Below, piece by piece: positions 49,357 to 59,036 of a DNA stretch of 64,000 bases. A program made the position numbers and the translations under genes. The stretch covers positions 806,001-870,000 of the forward strand of contig NZ_AP018680.1 in the NCBI RefSeq assembly GCF_002218025.2. The letters are read 5' to 3'. The DNA comes from Vibrio casei (GTDB taxonomy: Bacteria; Pseudomonadota; Gammaproteobacteria; Enterobacterales; Vibrionaceae). The notes beneath the pieces are model-generated. The model had not been told where the DNA came from. It saw nothing but the letters and a program-made list of their open reading frames with translations, and did no database searches. Each line of letters opens with the position of its first letter. Within the stretch, counting starts at the first letter, position 1.

Positions 49357-49580
49357 TGTTTCTACTTTGATGTTGTTTTAAGTTTGGGGGATTTACATTG
49401 CCGATAAGGTTGGTCGTAGCAATATTATCATATCTAACAGGCTTTTACGCTTTGTAAAAAAAACATTACTTACGCCAAACAATTTTGCTGAAATTATTGC
49501 TACAACGTTTGTTATACTCAAAAGATAGCGTTTTTTGATACGATGTATTTTTTAATTTTTTTCACCAATAAGGAATCATA

Positions 49581-50372
49581 ATGACTAAATCTACAAAATC
49601 CAACGCAAAAGTTGCAGTCATAACAGGTTCGGCAGGGGGTCTGGGTAATGCCATTGCGACTCGTCTTGCCAAAGATGGTTTTCGAGTGGTGCTACACGAC
49701 ATCAGCGAAGATAATCTAAAAAAAGCCAAAGCCGAATTTGACAAAGCAGGGTATGAAAGCATCACGGTGGTGGGCGATGTGTCAAAACGTGCCGACCAAT
49801 TTCGCCTTATCGAAGAAGCGGTGAAAGCCTTTGGGCAGGTTGACGTGTTTGTCAATAACGCAGGGGTGGAGTCGGTTGAGCCGTTTTTAGAAATTGAAGA
49901 AAAAGAGCTTGACCGTGTAATGAATGTGAATATCAAAGGCGTGGTGTTTGGCACGCAAGCAGCCGCCGAGCAGATGAAAAAACAAAACAACGTGAGTAAG
50001 ATTATCAATGCTTGTAGTATTGCAGGACATGAGTCATATGAAATGCTAAGCTTATATAGCGCCACTAAACACGCAGTACGTTCATTTACCCACTCAACTG
50101 CTAAAGAATTAGCCCAATATAATATTCGTGTAAATGCCTATTGTCCTGGGGTGGCTGATACCCCTATGTGGGAGCGAATTGATGCGGCATTTGTCAAATA
50201 TAAAGGTTATGCGCCAAAACAAGCGTGGAAAGAATTTACACAGGGTATTTTAGTCGGAAGACCACAGGAACCTGAAGATGTAGCAAATTTAGTATCATTT
50301 TTAGCTTCTGATGATGCCAACTATATTACGGGTCAAACTATTTTGACCGATGGCGGTATGGTATTTAGATAA
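49581..50372 (+). CDS. Acetoin/diacetyl reductase-like short-chain dehydrogenase
   Basis: A 263-aa classical SDR: TGSAGGLGNAIATRLA cofactor site near residue 15, NNAGVE, catalytic Ser in SIAG and YSATK (Tyr/Lys) near residue 160, and NAYCPGVADTPMWERID, which resembles meso-2,3-butanediol dehydrogenase / (S)-acetoin-forming diacetyl reductase. AAGGAA precedes the ATG. It is carried by the composite element, flanked by IS remnants, so is probably transferred. Confidence 0.85.
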   Translation: MTKSTKSNAKVAVITGSAGGLGNAIATRLAKDGFRVVLHDISEDNLKKAKAEFDKAGYESITVVGDVSKRADQFRLIEEAVKAFGQVDVFVNNAGVESVEPFLEIEEKELDRVMNVNIKGVVFGTQAAAEQMKKQNNVSKIINACSIAGHESYEMLSLYSATKHAVRSFTHSTAKELAQYNIRVNAYCPGVADTPMWERIDAAFVKYKGYAPKQAWKEFTQGILVGRPQEPEDVANLVSFLASDDANYITGQTILTDGGMVFR

Positions 50373-50471
50373 TCATTGGGCAATAAAAAAGTGATCTATG
50401 CTGTTTGATCCGAACTCTGTATGAACCGTCTCGGGATTGTCGGAGACCTAAAACTCTGAGACAATACCCTT

Positions 50472-50546
50472 ATGGAAATCAAAAAATACCAAACAGAAGT
50501 TAAGAAAAAAGCCGTCGACTACCAACGGATATTTGTCGCCTATTGA
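50472..50546 (+). pseudogene. Short transposase OrfA-like remnant
   Basis: MEIKKYQTEVKKKAVDYQR followed by an early stop looks like the N-terminus of an IS3-type OrfA; the preceding 50400-50470 could be the IS end. The evidence is thin. Confidence 0.35.
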
Positions 50547-50598
50547 CGCAGAAAATATCTACTATTGTTCATTAATTCCGTCAGGCTATGCTGCGTGA

Positions 50599-50847
50599 CT
50601 CAAGATAATTTGTGGCCGACAATTCCAGTATAGTTCATTTAATAAAATATATGATTTAGTAAAAGATATATGTCTGCTAATAGGGGCTGTTTTCATAGAA
50701 TGGGCGCAATACATAGATCAGGGATTTGGTTGTATATGCTTTCAGAATGAACGGATTAACGTTATTTGGGAAGAGTTTCCTAACAACCTCAGTTTTGAGC
50801 TAGATTCAATCAGTAATGCAGAGCTACTGTTAGAAAAATTAGTATGA
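50599..50847 (+). pseudogene. Fragment of an unrecognised gene
   Basis: An 82-codon frame without a start (SFNKIYDLVKDICLLIGAV through FELDSISNAELLLEKLV) has protein-like composition and looks like the 3' part of a gene for a small soluble protein. No family recognised. Confidence 0.45.
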
Positions 50848-51035
50848 TAAAGGTATGCTATAAAAAACCTGTTCAGCAAAGCCTAAGAACACGGTTCTAT
50901 ACTAGGGAGCCGCATTCACCGAATAAACTGGTTTTTCAATGAAAGCTTTATTTTGGCCTGCAGATACAGTAATTAACTCGAAGGTAAACAATCTGCATGA
51001 TAAGATAAAAAATTATTTCTAACCACGAGTATGAT

Positions 51036-51431
51036 ATGAATTTGATAACAATTAATTTAAAAAAAGCATCTGGTATTGTGCTGTTCTCAATAGGCTTATT
51101 TGCTACTGCCCAAGCATCAGCAGCTACATGCGACAAGGCTACTACTCAAGCTGATATAAACAAATGTATTGCCGCTGAATTAAAGGCTGAAGACAGTAAG
51201 CTGAATAGCTCTTATAGCAAATTACAGCATGGATTGAATAAAACTGAGAAAAAGCAGTTAAAAATAGTGCAATTAGCATGGATTGACTTTAGAGATAAAG
51301 CCTGTAAATTTTCTGCCCGTAGCTCTAGTGGTGGTAGTGCTCACTCAATGGCCCTTAACAGTTGCTTAACGACCTATACGCAGCAAAGACGCATACAGCT
51401 TGACCAGGAAATTAAGAACATTCAGAGATAA
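51036..51431 (+). CDS. LprI-like (DUF1311) secreted protein
   Basis: A 131-aa exported protein: signal peptide ending near AQASAA, then four Cys in the LprI pattern (ATCDKATTQADINKCIAAEL, DKACKF, NSCL) and the W-x-x-FRD-like motif LAWIDFRDKAC. The LprI family includes lysozyme inhibitors. Part of the composite cargo. Confidence 0.8.
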   Translation: MNLITINLKKASGIVLFSIGLFATAQASAATCDKATTQADINKCIAAELKAEDSKLNSSYSKLQHGLNKTEKKQLKIVQLAWIDFRDKACKFSARSSSGGSAHSMALNSCLTTYTQQRRIQLDQEIKNIQR

Positions 51432-51734
51432 GAAAAATCAAATAATTGGTGGTGTTCTAAAAAGTATACCCCAAGGAAACCAGTTATTTTACCCTTCAAA
51501 CATATTAACAGACTACTCAAAATAGACTGTTAATATGGAACCATCTATAACAGACTTTAGAATTATAGGACTGGTTGCCGTGCTTTTTTCCTATCATTAG
51601 CCTATACCTAAAACATAAAACCTTTAAATAATAATTTATCTATCATTAGACTTGTATCTGATATTAAATGATAGCAATCTCTTGCTGTTATCAATGAACA
51701 TTAATTATTAAGTCTAAGTAATAGAGGTAGCGTT
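51432..51734. other. Intergenic region with possible res site
   Basis: No gene seen. TATCATT (51641) and AATGATA (51667-51673) form a spaced inverted repeat about 60 bp before the resolvase remnant, where a res recombination site would lie. The rest is featureless AT-rich DNA. Confidence 0.35.
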
Positions 51735-51832
51735 ATGACCGTTCGTATTTATGTGAGAGCCAGCACTAAGGATCAAGACGCTACCAGAGCATTAGCTGAT
51801 TTGGTGGCTTTCAGTACAAGTTATGATGATAA
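51735..51832 (+). pseudogene. Serine resolvase N-terminal remnant
   Basis: MTVRIYVRASTKDQDATRAL is the start of a serine recombinase, including the catalytic Ser in YVRASTKDQDA. The frame is cut after 33 codons by the IS982-family element. Confidence 0.75.
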
Positions 51833-52814
51833 ACCCCACTCTCAACTTGAAATAAGCAACTCAAACTGAAGTGGGGGATTACCTAACTGTTTATTGATTA
51901 CAAAGCAGAAGTTATGAGCCAAGATTTTACGCATAAATCTGTGGGATAAATGCCATAAATCTCTCGCTCTCACCTTTTGCATATTAAACCGCTGTGATAA
52001 CTGACCAATCACCGTCTCAATATTGCGACGAGCATTTTTAAGACGATTAAGTACACTGATTGGTCGTTTATCGGGCATATTTTTTCTAAGCGGTGTTTGC
52101 AAATCAACACATCGCTTAAAGCAATACTCAGATAAATCAGGGCTAATATAGCCCATATCTGCACCTAACAAGCCTTTGATATTATCAAGCATATCAGGTG
52201 CCACTAATCTTTCATCTATTCTGGCAGAGGCAAAGGTAAAATTGGTTATCATGCCCGATAGATTAATGAGTAAATGTCCTTCAAAGCCGAAATATTTTTG
52301 TTGCTTTGAGGCGCAGTAACTATAACTACCTTCGTATTTGAAGGTTTTATACCGATACGCTCTGGCATATTGGCATACAGGAATGGGAAAGCCATCGATA
52401 AAATGAATGTTGTCTTGTCCATACTGTTTAACGATATGCTGTTGTATCAAAGTTTTTACCTGTAACAAATTGACGCACTGCTTGGCAAAGTTGGGATATG
52501 AGCCTATTTGTGGAAACCATGTTTGCCAATGCTGTTTAAAATACTGATGGATTTGTGAGTCGGTGTCCATCTGTAAAAACTCACCCACTATCTCCATGGT
52601 AATAATTTCACTGTCGGTTAGCTTTGGTGCATATCCGCCTTGTCTTAGCCGGTTTGTTACAATCTTTTTGTAGTAGTCATCTACCATTAGATAGATTTTA
52701 ATGATAAATTCGTCGATGGGCATGGCTTGTTCTCTAATCTTTTTGGTCATTGATTAAAGTTTAAGTTCATGCCTTTTTTGTTTCAACCCCGCTTAAAAGT
52801 GTTGAGAGTGGGGT
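51833..52814 (-). mobile_element. IS982-family insertion sequence
   Basis: A 982-bp element bounded by ACCCCACTCTCAAC and GTTGAGAGTGGGGT with one transposase gene. It interrupts the resolvase gene; no clear target duplication is seen. Confidence 0.88.
51842..52750 (-). CDS. IS982-family transposase
   Basis: A 302-aa DDE transposase: HFIDGFPIPVCQYARAYR holds the first Asp near residue 118, KYFGFEGHLLIN and LLGADMGYIS the second near 198, and NARRNIETVIGQL the Glu near 247. The frame is intact, so the copy may be active. Confidence 0.9.
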   Translation of the reverse strand: MTKKIREQAMPIDEFIIKIYLMVDDYYKKIVTNRLRQGGYAPKLTDSEIITMEIVGEFLQMDTDSQIHQYFKQHWQTWFPQIGSYPNFAKQCVNLLQVKTLIQQHIVKQYGQDNIHFIDGFPIPVCQYARAYRYKTFKYEGSYSYCASKQQKYFGFEGHLLINLSGMITNFTFASARIDERLVAPDMLDNIKGLLGADMGYISPDLSEYCFKRCVDLQTPLRKNMPDKRPISVLNRLKNARRNIETVIGQLSQRFNMQKVRARDLWHLSHRFMRKILAHNFCFVINKQLGNPPLQFELLISS

Positions 52815-52933
52815 ATTAATATGTTAAATTATTATTAATAAAATTGCATATCTCTACTATATCATTACACTATGGAGCAAGTTCTATTTAATCATAAAAC
52901 TTATAATCAATCATAAAAACAGAGGGGCTCACA

Positions 52934-54271
52934 GTGACCATAAAACACATCGAACATCTGATTATCGGCTTTGGCAAAGCAGGTAAAACTCTGGCACAAG
53001 CTTTAGCCAAGACAGGCAAATCCGTGATTTTAGTGGAGCAGTCCGCTACCATGTATGGTGGTACCTGTATCAATATTGGCTGTATTCCCTCAAAAAAATT
53101 AGCCTTCTTAGCTTATGGTCATGACGTACAACCATCACTTGCTCAAGCAGTTAGCAAAAAGAACGATTTAATTGATAAACTTAATCATGCCAACTTTGAG
53201 AAAGTTGATAGTCTAGATAATGCCGAAGTGATTACAGGCAAAGCCAGTTTTATTGATAATAAAACCGTGCAGGTCGTCACCGATACTGACACATTGACCA
53301 TCACTGCTGATTATATTTACATCAATACAGGGGCGTATAACTGGCAGCCGCCGATTGATGGGTTAAAAGACAGCAAATTTGCCTACGACAGCACCCGTAT
53401 CATGCAACTAACCGATTTACCAAAACAGCTCGTTATTATTGGTGGTGGCTATATCGGGCTAGAGTTTGCCTTTATTTTTGCAGGGTTTGGCAGTGAAGTG
53501 ACGATTTTAGAAACAGGCGATACCTTTTTACCACGAGAAGATGAAGATATCACCAAAACTTTACTCGCTATCATGGCAAAACAGCATATTACAGTCAAAA
53601 CTAATCAGCAAATCAAAAAAATAAGCGATAGTGGACAGCAAGCCACAATTACCACCGCTGATAGCGAACTGCATGCCGATGCGATTTTGGTTGCTACAGG
53701 CCGCAGAGCCAATACCGAAGGGCTAAACCTTGAAAAAGCGGGCATTGAGCTTACCGATAAAGGTTATATTGCTGTCAATGAAAAATTACAAACCAACGTG
53801 CCGAATATCTATGCGATGGGCGATGTGGCAGGCAGCCCCCAATTTACCTATATTTCGCTCGATGATTATCGTGTAGTTAAAAGCCAAGTATTGGGCGATG
53901 GCAGTTACACCACCAAAGACCGTACTTTCCCTTATGCGGTGTTTGTCAATCCGCCACTTGCTAATGTCGGTATGACCGCAAAAATGGCAAAAGATAAAGG
54001 TTATGACATTAAAACCGCCACACTAGATGCAGCAACTATTCCTAAAGCCAATATCTTAGAACAAGCTGATGGGCTGCTTAAGGCCGTAGTAGATGCTAAA
54101 ACTGATAAAATCTTGGGTGTGCAACTGTTGTGTGCCGAGTCGCATGAATTGATTAACTTTATGGATTTAGCAATCCGTCAAGGCTTAACCTACCAGCAGG
54201 TGCGTGATCATATTTTTACCCACCCTAGTATGAGTGAAGCATTGAATGATTTGTTTGCTGCTATCAACTAA
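52934..54271 (+). CDS. rclA: RclA-type flavoprotein disulfide reductase
   Basis: RclA is a copper-reducing flavoenzyme that protects against hypochlorous acid. The 445-aa protein has the FAD motif IIGFGKAGKTLAQALAK, redox-active GGTCINIGCIPSKK, the NAD(P)H motif IIGGGYIGLEFAFIFAGFG, YAMGDVAGSPQFTYISLDDYR and C-terminal IFTHPSMSEALNDLF, all matching RclA rather than mercuric or glutathione reductases. Start at 52934 is a GTG after GGGGCTCACA. No rclR regulator is adjacent. Carried on the composite element. Confidence 0.88.
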   Translation: MTIKHIEHLIIGFGKAGKTLAQALAKTGKSVILVEQSATMYGGTCINIGCIPSKKLAFLAYGHDVQPSLAQAVSKKNDLIDKLNHANFEKVDSLDNAEVITGKASFIDNKTVQVVTDTDTLTITADYIYINTGAYNWQPPIDGLKDSKFAYDSTRIMQLTDLPKQLVIIGGGYIGLEFAFIFAGFGSEVTILETGDTFLPREDEDITKTLLAIMAKQHITVKTNQQIKKISDSGQQATITTADSELHADAILVATGRRANTEGLNLEKAGIELTDKGYIAVNEKLQTNVPNIYAMGDVAGSPQFTYISLDDYRVVKSQVLGDGSYTTKDRTFPYAVFVNPPLANVGMTAKMAKDKGYDIKTATLDAATIPKANILEQADGLLKAVVDAKTDKILGVQLLCAESHELINFMDLAIRQGLTYQQVRDHIFTHPSMSEALNDLFAAIN

Positions 54272-54349
54272 CTGTTTTATAGCGAGGTTAGACGTTGCTT
54301 ATAACGGCTAACCTCATTTACTTTCAATATTCACTCACTTTATATCCGC

Positions 54350-54640
54350 TTAGTTAAAACTTAAAAATTCTTCTGCACTTGTTGGATGAATGGTAAATGT
54401 CTCTTCTAAATCTGCTTTAGTAATACCAACTTTCATTGCCAAAGCAAATCCTTGTAAAATTTCATCCACATCTGACCCGACGGCATGAATGCCCACCACG
54501 GTCTCATCGCGACCTGCACAGACAATTTTAACTGTCGATGATGTTATATCATCGTGTGCAACCGCACGAAACATGGGCATAAATTTATTAGTGTAAGTTT
54601 TTACATTTACTTGACCATGGGCTTTAATCGCCGCTGACTC
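54350..54640 (-). pseudogene. Glutathione-reductase C-terminal remnant
   Basis: The minus-strand frame encodes only the dimerisation domain end of a gor-like enzyme: VNVKTYTNKFMPMFRAV, VVGIHAVGSDVDEILQGFA and TFTIHPTSAEEFLSF, containing the His-Pro-Thr-x-x-Glu active-site motif. FAD and NADPH domains are missing; the frame breaks at the junction with the hydrolase gene at about 54640. Confidence 0.85.
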
Positions 54641-54643
54641 ACG

Positions 54644-56218
54644 GTGTTTGCATGGGATGCCCGAGGCAATGGCCGCTCAGGGGGAGAGCGAGACGATGCC
54701 GAAAACTTCGCCCAGTTGGTACGCGACTTAGATGAGTTTATTGGGGTAGTGAAAGCCCAAACTGGAACTATCGATGCACAGTTGTTATTGGTCGCCAGTA
54801 GCTTAGGCGCGGTGATTGCGACTAGTTGGGTACACGATTACGCACCGACTGTGCGAGGTATGATTTTAGGTACCCCGGCCTTTGCGATTCGTTTGTATGT
54901 ACCATTTGCAATGCCAGCATTAAAAGTCGCTAAAAAGCTAGGGGTCATGTCGCGTGTCTCAAGTTACGTTAAAGCCAAGGTGCTTACCCATGACGATGCG
55001 GCACAGCAAGCTTACAATGAAGATCCTTTGATTTCATCGAGTATCTCACGCAATCTATTAATCGACTCATTACAAACCGGCAAACGCTTGGTTGATGACG
55101 CAGGTGCTATCGTTACCCCGACCTTTATCCTATGTGCGGGTAAAGACTATGTCGTTGATAAACGAGTCATCCGAGACTTTTATGAAGCGATACGCTCACC
55201 GATGAAACGCTGGGCTTACTATCCAGACAGCTATCATGCGATTTTTCATGAAGTCAATAAACAGCAGGTATTTGCTGACTGCATTGAGTTTGCTGATAAG
55301 ATTTTTGCACAGCCGCTATCGCAAGTAGATTTACAATATGCTGATAACCCCAAAAGCCAAGCAGATAGCTACAGTAAAGATCGGGTCGATAGAATGGCGG
55401 TCAATGGCTTTAACCCACAGTTTGCCTTAACCAAATTTGCCATCCAAAAATTCGGTAATATCAGCGATGGCGTTGCCACGGGTGTCAAACATGGTTTTGA
55501 CTCAGGCAGCTCACTTGAAAAAGTCTATCAAAACCAGCCGCAAGGCAAAAACTTCTTGGGTAAAGTGGTGGATCAATTCTACTTGAACAACATTGGGTGG
55601 CGAGGCATTCGTATCCGTAAACAACACCTATTAGAATTGGGTCAACTGGCGATTGAGCAACTACAAAAAACTGCCAGTGATACGCCCATTCATGCAATGG
55701 ATATCGCCAGTGGCAACGGTTACTACATGTTTGAATTGGCAAAAGGCAATGCAGATTTAAACGCAGAGCTACGCGATTATGATAGCCATAATATTGAAGT
55801 AATGACGCAAAAGGCATTGCAACAAGGCTTGAGTGGGCGTCTTATTGCAGTACAAAAAGATGCTTTTGACCCTAACAGTTATCAAAATCAAGCACAATAT
55901 CAGCTTGCTAAGGCTTCTGGGGTATTTGAGCTATTTAGCGATAATACCAAAGTTAAAACTGCCATACAGGGTATTTATAGTCAGCTAACAGAGGGCGGTT
56001 ACTTTATTTATACCAACCAACCTTGGCACCCTGAGCAAGAGTTTATAGGTAAAACGCTTAATAGTCATCAAGGCAAAGATTGGGTAATGCGTTGCCGCAG
56101 CCAAGCAGAAATCGATCAGTTAGTGACGCAAGCAGGTTTTGAAAAAGTCACCATGCGCATAGATGAGTTTGGCATTTTCACTGTGTCATTAGCGGTTAAG
56201 CCAACTGTCAACGCATGA
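54644..56218 (+). pseudogene. Alpha/beta hydrolase-methyltransferase fusion, 5'-truncated
   Basis: The 524-residue frame has an alpha/beta-hydrolase part (residues 1-220; WDARGNGRSGG, LLVASSLGAVIATSW) and a class I SAM methyltransferase part (about 300-524; HAMDIASGNGYYMFELAKG). Relatives begin about 70 residues earlier with the first strands and oxyanion loop; these are absent because the gene is cut by the gor junction. A GTG at 54644 could start translation, but the product would lack that region. It overlaps the patatin-like gene by 4 nt. Confidence 0.8.
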
Positions 56219-57336
56219 GCGAATTGCCTGCAGTAGTCCGCCAAACAAAGCCATTTAACACGGCCGTCCTTTTCTCTGGCGGTGGGCTTCGTTTTGGTTA
56301 CTATTTGGGCATGTACCAAGCGCTATATGAACAGGCAAAAACCCCTGATATTATCTTAGCGAGTTGTGGCGGGGCATTAGTAGCTGGATTATTAGAGGTA
56401 ACGGGTGGCGATAGCGAGCAGGCATTTGAGCGATTACAAAGCCGAGAATGCTATGACATGCTCTGTCGCATTACCCCAAAGCCACCTAAACAGGTTACGG
56501 GGCACGCACTACCTGCATTGCAGCGCTTAATAGTGAGTCAAGCGTGGCAGCTAGCAAAAAATTCCCTACCAAATGTTATTAAACGTCGACCAACGCCTCC
56601 TAACAAAATCCTTGATAGGCTAGCACATCAGAGCATTGCTACAATTAAAGATGAAAGCGCTGATAATCCATTGTGGCCATGGCAACCCTCACAACAGAGT
56701 GCCATAATTAACAGTTTGGTTATTGCCAGTCGGCTATACAATGATAATGCGGCTCATCAATGGCAAGTCGTGCTACGCTGTAGTCAGCAAGCCTTAGCCA
56801 ATGAAATTGAAAAATTAAGTCTTTTAAATGCTCTAGCGCCTTACCAACCTGACACGATTCATTCCTCTCACTGGGTTAGCGCAGATATGCCCTTGGCAGT
56901 TGCCGTGCGTGCGTCCATTTCAGATATGTATTACCTACCACCCCTTACATGGCAAAGTCACTTACTGATGGGTGGTGTACTCAATTTAACCCCGATTGAA
57001 CTGGCTTGTGAGCTTGCTCATCAGGTCTATGCTGAAACCAAGGCAAATTATGATCGGTTGTTAGCAGAACCAGCGATTTATAGCACATTTGGTTTTCTTG
57101 CCAATCAGCGACTTGCTCATGTGCATCAATATCAAACGCTAGACAGTGAAATCCATTGGATAGAGACTGCTGATAACGCCAAACACATTCGCCCTGCGAT
57201 GGCGAAAAAACTGCAACTCCGTCAAGGCTATATTGACGTAAAACGCCCTGATTATGCGACCTTTCAAGCGATTATGCGCGAGCAATATGATTATGGCTAT
57301 GAACGCACAATAGCTAAACTGCGAGAATCCTCATGA
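56215..57336 (+). CDS. Patatin-like protein with altered active site
   Basis: A 373-aa protein with the patatin N-terminal glycine loop (VLFSGGGLRFGYYLGMY). The usual GxSxG nucleophile motif is ASCGGAL, and the usual DGG dyad site is MGGVLNL. Both catalytic positions therefore differ from phospholipases, suggesting a changed mechanism or a non-enzymatic role. ATGA overlaps on both sides couple it to the hydrolase-methyltransferase and SDR genes, a lipid-metabolism cluster seen in other proteobacteria. Confidence 0.75.
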   Translation: MSELPAVVRQTKPFNTAVLFSGGGLRFGYYLGMYQALYEQAKTPDIILASCGGALVAGLLEVTGGDSEQAFERLQSRECYDMLCRITPKPPKQVTGHALPALQRLIVSQAWQLAKNSLPNVIKRRPTPPNKILDRLAHQSIATIKDESADNPLWPWQPSQQSAIINSLVIASRLYNDNAAHQWQVVLRCSQQALANEIEKLSLLNALAPYQPDTIHSSHWVSADMPLAVAVRASISDMYYLPPLTWQSHLLMGGVLNLTPIELACELAHQVYAETKANYDRLLAEPAIYSTFGFLANQRLAHVHQYQTLDSEIHWIETADNAKHIRPAMAKKLQLRQGYIDVKRPDYATFQAIMREQYDYGYERTIAKLRESS

Positions 57337-58112
57337 AACATATCATCATTATTGGCGGTACCAGTGGTATCGGTTTGGCGTTGGCAGACTGGCATTTGAA
57401 TCAAAGTTGGCAAGTTACTGTGATTGGCAGTAGTGCTGAGAAAATTGCCAAATTACCCCAATCATTACTTCAAAATCCTGCATTTACCGCCCATGTTTGT
57501 GATATTAGCGATAATATCGCAAGGAGAAAATTGTTTGATAAACTGACACAACAGCCGTTTAACCGACTGATTTATTGTGCAGGTAAATATTACAATGAGC
57601 GTCAGAACCAACTTAATCAAGATGAAAGCCAACACATGCTAGCGATTAATTTACAGGCATTTCAGGCAGTATTTAGCTGGGCAAGTGAACAATTAAAGCA
57701 CAGCTATGATACCGACAAATCACTGATTGCAATTGCTTCAGTCGCAGGGTTGCTGGATTTTGAGGATGCCAGTTTGTACGCTAAATGCAAGCGAGCGATG
57801 ATAGCCAGTTGCGATGCTTATCGCATAGGGCTGCGACCCTTTCACATTAACGTCATTTGTATTGCTTCAGGCTACATTAATACCACTCAACTACGCTCAC
57901 TCAATAATGGCGATGCCAGTCATAAGCCCCATATAATTAGCGAACAACAAGCGGTTAAAGAAATCATGACGGCAATTGAGCAAAATATAGCCTTGCATAT
58001 TTTTCCAAAGCCGATGAAACGTACTATCTCGCTATTGTCGGTATTACCCAAACCGCTACTCAATCAGATTATGAAACTGCAATATCGGCATCAAGACAAA
58101 CAAGTGCGATAA
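57333..58112 (+). CDS. Short-chain dehydrogenase
   Basis: A 259-aa SDR with IIIGGTSGIGLALADWHL near residue 5 (NADP-type TGxxxGxG variant), the YCAGKYYNE region, catalytic Ser in IASVAGLLDF and YAKCK (Tyr/Lys) near residue 150. Start overlaps the patatin-like gene (ATGA). Convergent with cdsA, overlapping it by 22 nt. Confidence 0.85.
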   Translation: MKHIIIIGGTSGIGLALADWHLNQSWQVTVIGSSAEKIAKLPQSLLQNPAFTAHVCDISDNIARRKLFDKLTQQPFNRLIYCAGKYYNERQNQLNQDESQHMLAINLQAFQAVFSWASEQLKHSYDTDKSLIAIASVAGLLDFEDASLYAKCKRAMIASCDAYRIGLRPFHINVICIASGYINTTQLRSLNNGDASHKPHIISEQQAVKEIMTAIEQNIALHIFPKPMKRTISLLSVLPKPLLNQIMKLQYRHQDKQVR

Positions 58113-58891
58113 ATGAGCCAAAAAGCTGGCACAGCGAGCATTAAGCTATCAATCCTATCTATAATACCCCCATGACCCTTTAGCCATCGCCCCATGTCCT
58201 TAACGCCATGACTGCGCTTGACGGCTGATTCTAGTAAATCTCCGACAATACCAACGCTGGTCAATATCCAGGCAAGTATAAAAATCTGAATATAGTTAAA
58301 AGGGGTTAAAAACTTGCCAATGGGTAAGCTCAGGGCTGAAGTCAGCATACAACCAAATAAGGCCCCTTCAATGGTTTTATTGGGGCTAATGATAGGTGCA
58401 AGTTTACGCTTGAATAAGCGTTGCCCCAGCAGTCTTCCCATCAAATATTGGCCAATATCGTTAAACTGAATCACGAAAATAACAAAAAGCAAGATGCCTA
58501 GCTGATGTTGCTGGTTCAATGACGTGCCTAGGTCAATAAAAGCGATAATAAATAGGCTAAATACCAGGATAAAGAGCCTGTCAAGATATCGTTGCTTGGT
58601 GGTTTGGCTAGGAAACTGTCGAAACAAACGGCGAATTTCATGCTGACCTTTGAGTGCCATCAGTACGGCTAATAGCGCAATACCAAAAGCAAAGTCTGGG
58701 GTATTAATAACCAAGCCGACTAGCAGCAAACTTAACAGCACTATCCAGGAGCGGACCGTGTAATAAATCGTACCAAAGCGTAAATGACCGCCTAAAGTTT
58801 TTAATGTTAGCCAAACCATGGTGACAAGTAACAGTAGCGCTATCAAGAAAACCACAGGTTTTAACAACACAATACTCACCAAACCCACCAC
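58091..58891 (-). CDS. Phosphatidate cytidylyltransferase (CdsA family)
   Basis: CdsA makes CDP-diacylglycerol from phosphatidate and CTP. The 266-aa polytopic protein ends with the CTP-transferase signature: SVGIVGDLLESAVKRSHGVKDMG near residue 215 and GHGGIIDRIDSL near 240. As part of the mobile cargo it is probably an accessory copy, not the essential gene. Confidence 0.87.
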   Translation of the reverse strand: MVGLVSIVLLKPVVFLIALLLLVTMVWLTLKTLGGHLRFGTIYYTVRSWIVLLSLLLVGLVINTPDFAFGIALLAVLMALKGQHEIRRLFRQFPSQTTKQRYLDRLFILVFSLFIIAFIDLGTSLNQQHQLGILLFVIFVIQFNDIGQYLMGRLLGQRLFKRKLAPIISPNKTIEGALFGCMLTSALSLPIGKFLTPFNYIQIFILAWILTSVGIVGDLLESAVKRSHGVKDMGRWLKGHGGIIDRIDSLMLAVPAFWLIYRTCLS

Positions 58892-59036
58892 AATTGATTG
58901 TAATAATCTTTTAAATTCAGTTTAATAGGGTATCAAGCTCGTTTGCTGTACCATTTGTATTGTCTTCGCTTGCTTTGCTTGTCATAAAATGAATTTATTT
59001 GACTATAAAATTCTATAATTAAAAATTTTAGCACAG

